This document shows positions 24,299 to 34,262 of a DNA stretch of 64,000 bases, one piece after another. Where the stretch lies: positions 68,464 through 132,463 of the forward strand of contig JAQGMJ010000083.1 in the NCBI GenBank assembly GCA_028292405.1. Reading direction: 5' to 3'. Each line of letters begins with the position of its first letter. Within the stretch, counting starts at the first letter, position 1. The notes beneath the pieces are model-generated. The model was not told the origin of the DNA, searched no databases, and saw nothing but the letters and a program-made list of their open reading frames with translations. The stretch comes from Betaproteobacteria bacterium. Its GTDB lineage: Bacteria > Pseudomonadota > Gammaproteobacteria > Burkholderiales > JAEUOS01. The position numbers and the translations under genes are program-made.

Positions 24299-25542
24299 AC
24301 AAACCCGCAATGCTTTCGATGGACGAGGCCCTGGCCGCGCTGCTGGCCGCCGCCGTCCCGGTCGCCGAGACCGAGACCGTCTCCACCTTCCATGGCCACG
24401 GCCGTGTGCTGGCGCGGGCGGTGCGCTCCACCCTCAACGTGCCGCCGGCCGACAACACCTCGATGGACGGCTACGCCCTGCGCAGCGCCGATGCCACTGC
24501 AGCGGGCGCCGTGCTCAGGGTAGCGCAGCGCATCCCCGCCGGCACCGTCGGTGCGCCCTTGCTGCCCGGCACCGCCGCGCGCATATTCACGGGCGCGCTG
24601 ATCCCCCAAGGTGCGGACGCGGTGGTGATGCAGGAGTCCAGCAAGGCCGAGGGTGCTGGTGACGAAATCCGTGTCACCATCAACGAAGCCGTCACTCCCG
24701 GCCAGTGGGTGCGTTACGCCGGCGAAGACATCAAGGCCGGCGCCGAAGTGCTCGCTCCCGGCGCGCGCCTGACGCCTCAGGCCTGCGGCCTGGCGGCCTC
24801 GGTCGGCATGGCCGAGCTGACGGTGGCGCGGCGCCTCAAGGTGGCGGTGTTTTTCACCGGCGACGAACTGGCGATGCCGGGCGAGGCGCTCAGGCCCGGT
24901 GCCATCTACAACTCCAACCGCTTTATGCTGCGCGGCCTGATCGAAGGCCTGGGCTGCGCCTGCACCGACTTCGGCATCGTGCGCGACACGCTGGAAGAGA
25001 CGCGTAGCGTGCTGCGCGAAGCCGCGCGCGATCATGACCTGATCATCACCACCGGCGGCGTCTCGGTCGGCGAGGAAGACCACGTGCGCCCAGCGGTGGA
25101 AGCCGAGGGCGAGATCAAGCTGTGGCAAATTTCGATGAAACCTGGCAAGCCTCTCGCTTATGGCAAGGTGCGCCGCCCGGGCGCCGAAAACGCGTCTTCG
25201 ATGGCCAATTTCATCGGCCTGCCTGGCAACCCGGTATCCAGCTTCGTCACCTTCCTGCTGTTCGTGCGCCCCTTCATCCTCAAGTGCCAGGGCGTGACCA
25301 AGGTTGAACCCAAAGGGTTGCAGATGCGCGCCGACTTCGACTGGCCGAAACCCGACCGCCGCCGCGAGTTCATGCGCGCGCGCATGAACGCCGAAGGCGG
25401 CCTGGATATTTTCCCGAACCAGAGTTCGGGCGTGCTGACTTCCACCGTATGGGGCGACGGCCTGATCGACACGCCCTCGAACCACAGCATCAAGCGCGGT
25501 GATATGGTGCACTTCCTGCCCTTCTCGGAGCTGCTCGCATAA
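24295..25542 (+). CDS. moeA: Molybdopterin molybdenumtransferase
   Basis: MoeA inserts molybdate into adenylylated molybdopterin. The 415-residue protein has ADNTSMDGYALR in domain 1, RIFTGALIPQGADAVVMQE, the catalytic-type TTGGVSVGEEDHV and ISMKPGKPLAYGK in the MogA-like domain, and FIGLPGNPVSSFVTF. The C-terminal beta-barrel closes the protein. It overlaps mobB by four bases and its stop shares a base with the moaD start (TAATG). Confidence 0.97.
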   Translation: MNKPAMLSMDEALAALLAAAVPVAETETVSTFHGHGRVLARAVRSTLNVPPADNTSMDGYALRSADATAAGAVLRVAQRIPAGTVGAPLLPGTAARIFTGALIPQGADAVVMQESSKAEGAGDEIRVTINEAVTPGQWVRYAGEDIKAGAEVLAPGARLTPQACGLAASVGMAELTVARRLKVAVFFTGDELAMPGEALRPGAIYNSNRFMLRGLIEGLGCACTDFGIVRDTLEETRSVLREAARDHDLIITTGGVSVGEEDHVRPAVEAEGEIKLWQISMKPGKPLAYGKVRRPGAENASSMANFIGLPGNPVSSFVTFLLFVRPFILKCQGVTKVEPKGLQMRADFDWPKPDRRREFMRARMNAEGGLDIFPNQSSGVLTSTVWGDGLIDTPSNHSIKRGDMVHFLPFSELLA

Positions 25543-25799
25543 TGGCCATCAAGGTGCTTTATTTCGCCGGCCTGCGCGAAGCGCTGGGCACATCCGGCGA
25601 GACCATGGAACTGCCGGTGGGCATCACCACCGTGGGCGATCTGCGCACGCTTATCGCCGCGCGCGGCGGCAAGTGGGCCGAGCAACTGGCGCCCACGCGC
25701 AACGTGCGCATGGCGGTAATCCAGTTGATGGTGCCGGCGCACGCGCCAGTGAAAGACGGCGACGAGGTCGCCTTCTTCCCGCCGGTGACCGGAGGCTGA
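25542..25799 (+). CDS. moaD: Molybdopterin synthase sulfur carrier subunit
   Basis: MoaD is a ubiquitin-fold sulfur carrier; its C-terminal Gly-Gly is thiocarboxylated and delivers sulfur to MoaE. The 85-residue protein has KVLYFAGLREALG at the start and ends in DEVAFFPPVTGG with the needed Gly-Gly. The length is normal. It sits between moeA and moaE with an overlap on one side and a 2-base gap on the other. Confidence 0.97.
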   Translation: MAIKVLYFAGLREALGTSGETMELPVGITTVGDLRTLIAARGGKWAEQLAPTRNVRMAVIQLMVPAHAPVKDGDEVAFFPPVTGG

Positions 25800-25801
25800 C
25801 G

Positions 25802-26293
25802 ATGCCGGTACGCGTACAGAGCGAGGACTTCGACCTCACCCGCGAGGTGGCGCAACTGCGTGCCGCACAGGGGCCGCGCGCCGCGCAGATCGGCGGCATC
25901 GCCACCTTCATCGGCACCGTGCGCGACATCAACGACGGTTCCGGCGTCTCCTCGATGACGCTGGAACACTACCCCGGCATGACCGAAAAGGCGCTGGAGG
26001 ACATCGTCACCCAGGCGCGCGGACGCTGGGACATTTTCGATGCCCTGGTGATCCACCGCGTCGGCACCCTGCATCCGCAAGACCAGATCGTGCTGGTCGT
26101 CACGCTGGGAGCGCATCGCGGCGAAGCCTTCGCCGCCTGCGAGTTCATCATGGACTACCTGAAGACGCAGGCGCCGTTCTGGAAAAAAGAGGCAACGCCG
26201 GCGGGCGAGCGCTGGGTCGAGGCGCGCGCCAGCGACGATACCGCCGCCGCCAAGTGGGGCACCGCCGCGTCCAACGACGCGACCAAATCATAG
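25802..26293 (+). CDS. moaE: Molybdopterin synthase catalytic subunit
   Basis: MoaE forms a heterotetramer with MoaD and converts cyclic pyranopterin monophosphate into molybdopterin. The 163-residue protein has GGIATFIGTVRDIN, LEHYPGMTEKALEDI, RVGTLHPQDQIVLVV, HRGEAFAACEFIMDYLK and the catalytic-type Lys residues in APFWKKE. The start ATG 25802 has CGGAGG within the moaD end. It is the last gene of the alaC-to-moaE series and is followed by intergenic element copy B. Confidence 0.96.
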   Translation: MPVRVQSEDFDLTREVAQLRAAQGPRAAQIGGIATFIGTVRDINDGSGVSSMTLEHYPGMTEKALEDIVTQARGRWDIFDALVIHRVGTLHPQDQIVLVVTLGAHRGEAFAACEFIMDYLKTQAPFWKKEATPAGERWVEARASDDTAAAKWGTAASNDATKS

Positions 26294-26333
26294 CCGCGAT
26301 GCCACGCCCATGGCAGGCAGCCGCAGGCCAGCC

Positions 26334-26455
26334 GGTTTGGCTATTTCGTAGCAGTTAAATCAGAAAAAATCGACTGGCTCCGCCGGCGATTTTTATGCGA
26401 GGCAGGCCGCTCAAAAGCGGCGCTTTCTTTTAAAAGAAAGCGCCGCTTTTGAGCG
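26334..26455 (-). repeat. Intergenic hairpin element, copy B, with a 48-bp perfect palindrome
   Basis: Read on the minus strand, five bases after the kinase stop codon comes a perfect palindrome with 24-base arms and no loop (26408-26431 and 26432-26455); each arm contains CAAAAGCGGCGCTTT. Then follows the segment 26334-26417 that aligns with copy A (11327-11406), including an AAAAATCG/CGATTTTTT stem (about 26364-26397) that is a good minus-strand terminator. The palindrome also has a T run on the plus side, so it may end moaE transcripts too. Confidence 0.6.
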
Positions 26456-26460
26456 TTTTC

Positions 26461-27783
26461 TTACTCCTCGGCCGCCTTCATCATCGCCAGGCGCGCGTTC
26501 ATCTGCGTCAGGCGCTCGATCAGCACGCGCATGCTGGCCTTGTTGAATTCGGCCTGCACGCCGTCGGAGGCCGCGCGGATGGCCGCGGCCTTGATCTCGA
26601 TCACATCGCACTTGTTGCGCGCGGTGATGGTGGTGGAACGCTTGGCGGTCTGGTCGGCGAAGTAGAGGATCTCGCCGAAAATGCCGCCGCGCTTGATGGT
26701 CGACACGCGCTGGTTGCGCAGGCTGACATCGACCTCGCCATCGACCAGGATGAACAGCGCGTCGCCGTCGCCGCCCTCGCGGATCACCACCTCGCCGGCC
26801 GAAAATTCGCTCCAGGAGGCGATGCGGATCACCTCCCACAGTTCGACGTCGTCGAAGTCGGAGAAGAAGGGCAGGGCGCGCAGGGCTTCGAACTGCTGCG
26901 AGTCGGAGGCGGCTTCGCCCTCGGCGCGCAGGGTGGCGAAGGCCTGCGTCAGGTCGCGGCCGAACTCCATCCAGTTCTGGTAGCGCGCCGCGCGGTCTTT
27001 CGCCATCGCCTTCATGGTGATGCGGTCGAGCACCTCGGAGAGGCCCGAGCGCAGGGAAGAGGGCGGCGGCGGCTCGGTGTTGAGGATGGCGTAGGCCATG
27101 CTCATCTGGTTGGTGGCCGTCAGCGGCAGGCGGCCGGTGAGCAGGCGGTACATCACAACGCCGAGCGAAAAGATGTCGCTCTGGTGGGTCAGCGTTTCGT
27201 TGCGCACCTGCTCGGGCGACATGTAGCCGGGGGAGCCGACGATGCCCTCCACCGTCGCGCTCATGTCGCGGGTGGTGTCGGCGGCATTGGCCGCGCGGAT
27301 CGCCGCGCCAAAGTCGGTGATTTTGATATCCCCTTCGGCGGTGAGCAGGATGTTGCCCGGCTTGATGTCGCGGTGGATGATGCCCTCGCGCATCGCCATG
27401 TCGAGTGCGCGCACGCACTTGAAGACGATTTCCACCACTTTGCCGATCGGCAACAGCGACGAAACGTCGGCGTGCTGATCGAGCGCGCCGCCGGAGATGT
27501 ACTCCATCACCACGTAGCTGGTCTCGCCCTCGGTGGCGGCGTCGTAGATCTCGACGATGTGCGGGTGGGTCAGCTTGCCGACCAGCGCGGCCTCGGCGAG
27601 GAAGCCCTTTTTCTGCATGTTGCGGGCATCGCTGTCGGCGCCCTCTTCGCCGAACTCGAATACCTTGATCGCCACATTGCGCTGGGCGAACGGGTCGTAG
27701 CCCAAGAAGACCTGCGAAGTCGCCCCCCGCCCGAGCTCGCTGACGATCTCGTACTTGCCGATGCGCTCGACCAGCTCAAACAT
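26461..27783 (-). CDS. Serine/threonine protein kinase with C-terminal cyclic nucleotide-binding domain
   Basis: This 440-residue protein joins a Hanks-type kinase (about 9-270) to a CAP-type cyclic nucleotide-binding domain (about 310-425). The kinase has the Gly loop LGRGATSQVF, Lys40 in VAIK, the catalytic HRDIKPGN at 137-144, DFG at 157-159, and SPGYMSPEQV. The second domain has FSAGEVVIREGGDGDALFILVDGEVDVS and the phosphate-cassette-like GGIFGEILYF, though the canonical RA is replaced near QTAKRSTT. There is no membrane segment, unlike most bacterial kinases of this type. A cNMP signal may gate the kinase, by inference. ATG 27783 is preceded by an upstream partial copy of its first 15 codons, and a four-hairpin region follows it. 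Confidence 0.92.
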   Translation of the reverse strand: MFELVERIGKYEIVSELGRGATSQVFLGYDPFAQRNVAIKVFEFGEEGADSDARNMQKKGFLAEAALVGKLTHPHIVEIYDAATEGETSYVVMEYISGGALDQHADVSSLLPIGKVVEIVFKCVRALDMAMREGIIHRDIKPGNILLTAEGDIKITDFGAAIRAANAADTTRDMSATVEGIVGSPGYMSPEQVRNETLTHQSDIFSLGVVMYRLLTGRLPLTATNQMSMAYAILNTEPPPPSSLRSGLSEVLDRITMKAMAKDRAARYQNWMEFGRDLTQAFATLRAEGEAASDSQQFEALRALPFFSDFDDVELWEVIRIASWSEFSAGEVVIREGGDGDALFILVDGEVDVSLRNQRVSTIKRGGIFGEILYFADQTAKRSTTITARNKCDVIEIKAAAIRAASDGVQAEFNKASMRVLIERLTQMNARLAMMKAAEE

Positions 27784-27937
27784 GGCTTGGGAGCTCCGGG
27801 CGAGGGCGGGGCGGGCGCGCAGCACCATGCCACGACGCCCGCTGCGCGGCCGTGCGCCCGCACACGCCCGCAAAGCGGGCGTCGTGGCGCGGGCTGACGA
27901 TCTCGTATTTGCCGATGCGTTCGACCAGTTCAAACAT
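27776..27937 (-). pseudogene. Remnant copy of a kinase 5' end (53-codon open frame)
   Basis: ATG 27937 opens a frame whose first 15 codons encode MFELVERIGKYEIVS, identical in protein to the start of the kinase gene at 27783. Over these 45 bases there are three differences, all at third codon positions (Glu3, Glu6 and Lys10; A here, G in the intact gene). After codon 15 homology ends and the frame runs 38 codons of GC-rich low-complexity sequence to a TGA that overlaps the kinase start. It looks like the stub of a former paralogous kinase gene, or a leader ORF. Confidence 0.6.
27829..27888. repeat. 14-bp perfect inverted repeat between the two kinase 5' ends
   Basis: GCCACGACGCCCGC (27829-27842) and GCGGGCGTCGTGGC (27875-27888) are perfect inverted copies 32 bases apart. 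A shorter stem, CGCCCGC/GCGGGCG with a three-base loop, overlaps the right arm. It could be a remnant of a small REP-like element or a deletion scar. Confidence 0.5.
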
Positions 27938-27964
27938 TGATCGGAGGCTTCACTGTGAGGGTGT

Positions 27965-28498
27965 TCAATTGAGCAGGTGCTTGGCCGGCGCCGCTTCTTC
28001 GGCCGGGGGCTGGGGCTGGCCCATCAGGCCGAGGTCCCATTCCGCGCCGCGCACGGCGGTGTCGAGCAGGCGGCAGAAGGAATGCATCAGGCGGTCGTCC
28101 AGGCCGATTTCCAGGCCGCGGCCCTGCGCCGGGTTGAGGATCAGCTTGTAGGCGCCGGGGCCGTCCACCCGCATTTGCCCCTGGGTGGCGACAAAGGGCT
28201 TGTCGCCCAGCGGGAAGCTGCGCGGGGTTTCGCCAGAGGCTTCGGCAAAAGGCCGGGAAAAGTCGGACTCTCGAATTGCCTTGTCGTGCTCGAAGGCCAG
28301 CACCTCGCGGCGCGCCTCGGGCGCCGGCGCCTTCACCGCGACGGCACTTTCCAGGCCGCGTTGCAGGTAGGGCCACAAGAGCTTGACGAAGCGCCGCGTC
28401 AGGAAGATGCGGAACTCCTCGCCCGCGGTGGTGGAAACCCGCAGCAGCACCCGGTCTTCGGCGGCGTCGAAAGCGAGTTGTAGTTGATGAATGTTCAT
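27965..28498 (-). CDS. Uncharacterised conserved-looking cytoplasmic protein (177 aa)
   Basis: I do not recognise this protein. It starts at ATG 28498 with MNIHQLQLAFDAAEDRVLLRVSTT and contains RIFLTRRFVKLLWPYLQRGLES, an amphipathic stretch, then GAYKLILNPAQGRGLEIGLDDRLMHSFCRLLDTAVRGAEWDL. There is no signal peptide or membrane helix. The C-terminus is Pro/Ala-rich. Codon use is like its neighbours. It lies 27 bases before the kinase remnant and 181 bases before the intact kinase, on the same strand, so it may share a transcript and a regulatory role with the kinase. Confidence 0.7.
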   Translation of the reverse strand: MNIHQLQLAFDAAEDRVLLRVSTTAGEEFRIFLTRRFVKLLWPYLQRGLESAVAVKAPAPEARREVLAFEHDKAIRESDFSRPFAEASGETPRSFPLGDKPFVATQGQMRVDGPGAYKLILNPAQGRGLEIGLDDRLMHSFCRLLDTAVRGAEWDLGLMGQPQPPAEEAAPAKHLLN

Positions 28499-28552
28499 GG
28501 AATGGGGCAGATGCTAGGCGCAAGTAAAGATCAAGTCAAACGATGCCGCCAT

Positions 28553-29527
28553 CTACTCCGGCTCGATCCCTGCGGCCTTGATGATGCGCGCCCACTTGGC
28601 CGACTCCTGCGCCTGGAATTTCGCCAGGCCCTCGGGGCCGAGAGTCGCCGGGTCGGTGCCGGTGGAGGCGGCCAGCGAGGTGACGGCGGGGGCACTGGTG
28701 GTGGCGCGGATCAAGAGGTCGCTCATGCGCTTGACGCTGGCCGGCGGCACCCCGGCGGGCATGTAGGCGGCGTTCCAGTAGGAACTCTCATAACCCTTGA
28801 CGCCGGACTCGTCGATGGTCGGGATGTTCGGCAGTTGCGGGCTGCGCTTCAGGCTGGTCACGCCCAGCGCCCGCAGCTTGCCGGCGCTGATCTGCTGCAC
28901 CCCGGTGGTCATGTCGGTCCACATCACCGTGATCTGCCCGCCCAGCAGGTCGGTCAGCGCCAGCGTGTTGCTCTTGTAGGGCACGTGCAAAAGCTCGATG
29001 CCGGTCAACTGCTTGAAGGCCTCCCCGGCGACGCGCGAAGAGGAACTGCCGCTGCCGAAGGAAAGCTTGCCCTTTTCCGCCTTGGCGCCGGCGATGAATT
29101 CGGCCACCGACTTGTAGGGCGAGTTCGGCAGCACCACCATCACCTGGTAGCCCTTGGAGAGCAGGGCGACCGGGGAAAAGTCCTTCACCGGGTCGTAGGG
29201 CAGCTTCTTGTACAGGTGCTCGTTGGCGGCGTGGGTGGTGTTTGTGGTGAACAGCATGGTGTAGCCGTCCGGCGCGGCTTTGGCCACGCTCTGGGCGGCG
29301 ATCATGCCGCTGGCGCCGGGCTTGTCGTCGATCACCACCGGCACCTTGAACTCGGCGGTGATCGCCGTGGCGTAGGCGCGCGCCTGCTGGTCGGTGGCGC
29401 TGCCGGCGGCGAAGGGCACGACGATGGTGATCTGCTTGTTCGGGTAGTCCTGGGCGGCGGCGCTGGCGGCGGCGAGCAGGGCGGCCAGGGCCAGGGTCAG
29501 GCGGTGACGGTTATATGGCAATGGCAT
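28553..29527 (-). CDS. Bug-family tripartite tricarboxylate transporter receptor
   Basis: This is a second periplasmic solute receptor of the Bug/TctC type, 324 residues. The signal peptide ends near residue 25 (LALAALLAAASAAAQ). QDYPNKQITIVVPFAAGSATDQQAR, DDKPGASGMIAAQSVAKAAPDGYTML and HVPYKSNTLALTDLLGG match the family. ATG 29527 has GAGGAGACTTC upstream; the frame stays open into the previous gene region without reason. It follows the CoA-transferase gene by 77 bases, suggesting uptake of an organic acid that is then activated as a CoA thioester. The ligand is unknown, and no permease genes are nearby. Confidence 0.93.
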   Translation of the reverse strand: MPLPYNRHRLTLALAALLAAASAAAQDYPNKQITIVVPFAAGSATDQQARAYATAITAEFKVPVVIDDKPGASGMIAAQSVAKAAPDGYTMLFTTNTTHAANEHLYKKLPYDPVKDFSPVALLSKGYQVMVVLPNSPYKSVAEFIAGAKAEKGKLSFGSGSSSSRVAGEAFKQLTGIELLHVPYKSNTLALTDLLGGQITVMWTDMTTGVQQISAGKLRALGVTSLKRSPQLPNIPTIDESGVKGYESSYWNAAYMPAGVPPASVKRMSDLLIRATTSAPAVTSLAASTGTDPATLGPEGLAKFQAQESAKWARIIKAAGIEPE

Positions 29528-29604
29528 GAAGTCTCCTCGGTTGTTGTTGTCCCGGCTGCTGCCGGGTATTCGCTTGTGTGCTCGGTTGCGGTCGGGCGTG
29601 CTGC

Positions 29605-30777
29605 TCATGCGGCTTTGGCGGGGACAATCGGGGCCGGAATGCCGAATTCGGCATTGCCGCCGCCTAAGCGCGGGCCGCCGCTGGTGAGGTCCGGGCGGTG
29701 GCCATCGAACCACAGCGGCAAGCCGGTCAAGGTGAAATCCTCGCCCGGAATCGGCTGGTGCAGGCCCAGCGCCTTGACCTGCGGCTGCGCCAGGGTTTCG
29801 GGCACGCTGTTGATCGGCGAGCAGGGGATGCCGACCGCCTCGAAGGGGACGAGCCACTCGTCGCGCTTGCGCATCTTCAGCAGCGGGCACAACAGGTCGA
29901 ACAGCGCGGCCTTATTGGCCAGGCGGGCGCGGTTGGTGGCAAAGCGCGGGTCGGTGAGCCATTCGGGCCGGTCCAGCACCGCCGCCAGCTTGGCGAACAG
30001 GCGGTCATTGCCACAGCAGATCAGGAAAGGCCCATCGGCGGCGTCGAAGGCCTCATAGGGCACGAAGCCGGGGTGGCCGGAGCGGTGGCGCTGCGGCAAC
30101 TGGCCCTGATTCAGGTAAGGATCCATTTTCTGGCCGTTCCACACCAGGGCGGTTTCCAGCAGGGAGCCGGCGACCACGCCGCCGCGCCCGGTGGCCTGGC
30201 GGCGCTGCAGCAGGGACAGCGCGCCGATCACCGCCCACATGCCGGCGCCCTGGTCGCACAGCGAGGCGCCCATGCGCATCGGCGGGTCCTCGGGGCCGCC
30301 GTTGACGGCGGACAGGCCGCTGTAGGCCTGGATCAGGGGTTCATAACCCGGCCGGTCGGCCAGCGGGCCCACCGGGCCGAAGGCGGAGATTTCGACATAG
30401 ACCAGCCGCGGGTGGCGCTCGCACATGGCTTCGCCCGCAATGCCCAGGGTGGCCGGCACGCCGGGGCGCAGGTTGTGCACCAGGATGTCGGTCTGCGCGG
30501 CCAGGGTTTCGAGCGCCTCCAGGCCGGCTTTGCTTTTCAGGTCCAGGGCGATCGATTTCTTGCCGCGGTTGAACAGGTGGAAATTGAGCGAGTCGCCATG
30601 GCGAAAGGCCGGGCCCATGGCGCGGGCGTCGTCGCCGCCCTCCGGGCGCTCGATCTTCAGCACTTCGGCGCCGAGGTCGGCGAAGATGGCGCCGGCGAAG
30701 GGGCCGGCGAACACCTGGCCCAGTTCCAGGACGCGGATGCCGGCCAGTGGGCCGGGCGGGGATTTTGTCTCGTTCAT
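29605..30777 (-). CDS. CaiB/BaiF family (class III) CoA-transferase
   Basis: Family III CoA-transferases move CoA between carboxylic acids through an aspartyl-CoA thioester. The 390-residue protein has LAGIRVLELGQVFAGPFAGAIFADLGAEVLKIERP at the start, NFHLFNRGKKSIALDLK, NLRPGVPATLG, and the catalytic Asp in MGASLCDQGAGMWAVIGALSLLQRR. AVGIPCSPINSVPE is typical of the C-terminal part. Together with the Bug gene it forms a two-gene minus-strand unit of organic acid uptake and activation. The acid is unknown. Confidence 0.94.
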   Translation of the reverse strand: MNETKSPPGPLAGIRVLELGQVFAGPFAGAIFADLGAEVLKIERPEGGDDARAMGPAFRHGDSLNFHLFNRGKKSIALDLKSKAGLEALETLAAQTDILVHNLRPGVPATLGIAGEAMCERHPRLVYVEISAFGPVGPLADRPGYEPLIQAYSGLSAVNGGPEDPPMRMGASLCDQGAGMWAVIGALSLLQRRQATGRGGVVAGSLLETALVWNGQKMDPYLNQGQLPQRHRSGHPGFVPYEAFDAADGPFLICCGNDRLFAKLAAVLDRPEWLTDPRFATNRARLANKAALFDLLCPLLKMRKRDEWLVPFEAVGIPCSPINSVPETLAQPQVKALGLHQPIPGEDFTLTGLPLWFDGHRPDLTSGGPRLGGGNAEFGIPAPIVPAKAA

Positions 30778-30854
30778 GATGCTATTTTAAATGCCCCAGC
30801 CGATCAGCTGGTGGCGCGCGGGAAATGGCGTTTCGCGGAAATGTGCAATTTTTG

Positions 30855-30882
30855 CTTGAAAACACCCTCAAAAGCCTCACTT
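30855..30882 (+). promoter_or_regulatory. Sigma-32 (heat shock) type promoter for clpB
   Basis: CTTGAA (30855-30860) and CCTCACTT (30875-30882) are 14 bases apart, close to the sigma-32 pattern CTTGAA-N13/14-CCCCATNT, and stand 39 bases before the clpB start codon. No CIRCE element is seen. Confidence 0.68.
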
Positions 30883-30920
30883 TGGTGTCAAGCATTCATT
30901 TATTGGGGACATGAAGCATC

Positions 30921-33494
<2,574 letters not shown>

Positions 33495-33513
33495 GGGCCG
33501 TGCGCAAAAACAG

Positions 33514-33553
33514 CGGGCCGCAAGGGGTAACCCTTGCGGCCCGTTTTGTTTTT
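33514..33553. terminator. Bidirectional rho-independent terminator between clpB and fur
   Basis: CGGGCCGCAAGGG (33514-33526) and CCCTTGCGGCCCG (33531-33543) form a perfect 13-bp stem with a four-base loop, followed by TTTTGTTTTT. On the minus strand the stem is followed by CTGTTTTTG, so it also serves fur, which ends at 33561. Confidence 0.93.
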
Positions 33554-33560
33554 ACCGCGC

Positions 33561-34070
33561 TTAGGGCTTGCTTGCCGGCAGGGCGGCACTGGCGCGATGC
33601 GGGCAATCGGTCTTGATGCAGTCCGCGTACAGCGCCAGGGAGTGGTCGTGCAGCGCGAAGCCGCGGTCTTTCGCCACCTTGGTCTGGCGGCGCTCGATCT
33701 CGGGGTCGTAGAACTCCTCGACCCGGCCGCATTGCAGGCATACCAGGTGGTCGTGGTGGGCGCCTTCGTTGAGTTCGAACACGGCCTTGCCGGACTCGAA
33801 ATGGTGGCGCTGCAGCAGGCCGGCCTGCTCGAACTGGGTCAGCACGCGGTACACCGTGGCCAGGCCGACCTCGATCTTTTCCGCCAGCAACTGGCGGTAG
33901 ACGTCTTCCGCGGAGAGGTGGCGGGTGCCGCTGGTCTGGAACAGTTCGAGGATGCGCAGGCGCGGGCCGGTGGCCTTCAGGCCGATGTTGCGCAAATCGT
34001 CCTGATTGTGATCGACAGGGCCGGTTTGGGCCGGCGCAGAAGGCTTGGGCGTGGAGAGGGGGCGGGGCAT
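33561..34070 (-). CDS. fur: Ferric uptake regulator
   Basis: Fur is a dimeric Fe(II)- and zinc-binding repressor of iron uptake genes. The 169-residue protein has the winged-helix part [20 protein letters not shown] and [33 protein letters not shown], then [16 protein letters not shown] with the His-rich metal site and structural Cys pair, and HSLALYADC near the end. I chose ATG 34070, which leaves a 25-residue Pro/Ser-rich extension before the usual start of the fold; the frame is open further upstream, but the likely promoter lies at 34096-34123. It is divergent from the bamE-like gene, an arrangement conserved in many proteobacteria. Confidence 0.95.
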   Translation of the reverse strand: MPRPLSTPKPSAPAQTGPVDHNQDDLRNIGLKATGPRLRILELFQTSGTRHLSAEDVYRQLLAEKIEVGLATVYRVLTQFEQAGLLQRHHFESGKAVFELNEGAHHDHLVCLQCGRVEEFYDPEIERRQTKVAKDRGFALHDHSLALYADCIKTDCPHRASAALPASKP

Positions 34071-34095
34071 GATGGGGAACCGGGTGGAGGTTTCA

Positions 34096-34123
34096 AGTAT
34101 CATAACGGGTTTGACGGCTTCAA
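34096..34123 (-). promoter_or_regulatory. Candidate promoter for fur
   Basis: On the minus strand, TTGAAG (34123-34118) and GATACT (34101-34096) are 16 bases apart, placing transcription start about 20 bases before ATG 34070. This supports that start codon over upstream ones. Confidence 0.45.
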
Positions 34124-34262
34124 GCCATCCACTGCGGCGCCAAATGCCGGTTGTCGGCGGTGTTTGCGTGAAGCTGCTTTCGTCTACTGGTCCTCTGCGC
34201 GTCTCGTTCCGGCCGGGCCTCATCGGCTTGTTTGGCGGCTTGTTTGGGCGGCGTCTATTTTG

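Noticed and set aside
27829-27888. Insertion sequence ends
   Set aside because: The 14-bp inverted repeat encloses only 32 bases, has no target duplication that I can see, and no transposase is present.
33534-34262. In-frame upstream extension of the bamE-like gene
   Set aside because: It would run through fur and its promoter on the opposite strand and precede the lipoprotein signal peptide, which must be N-terminal.
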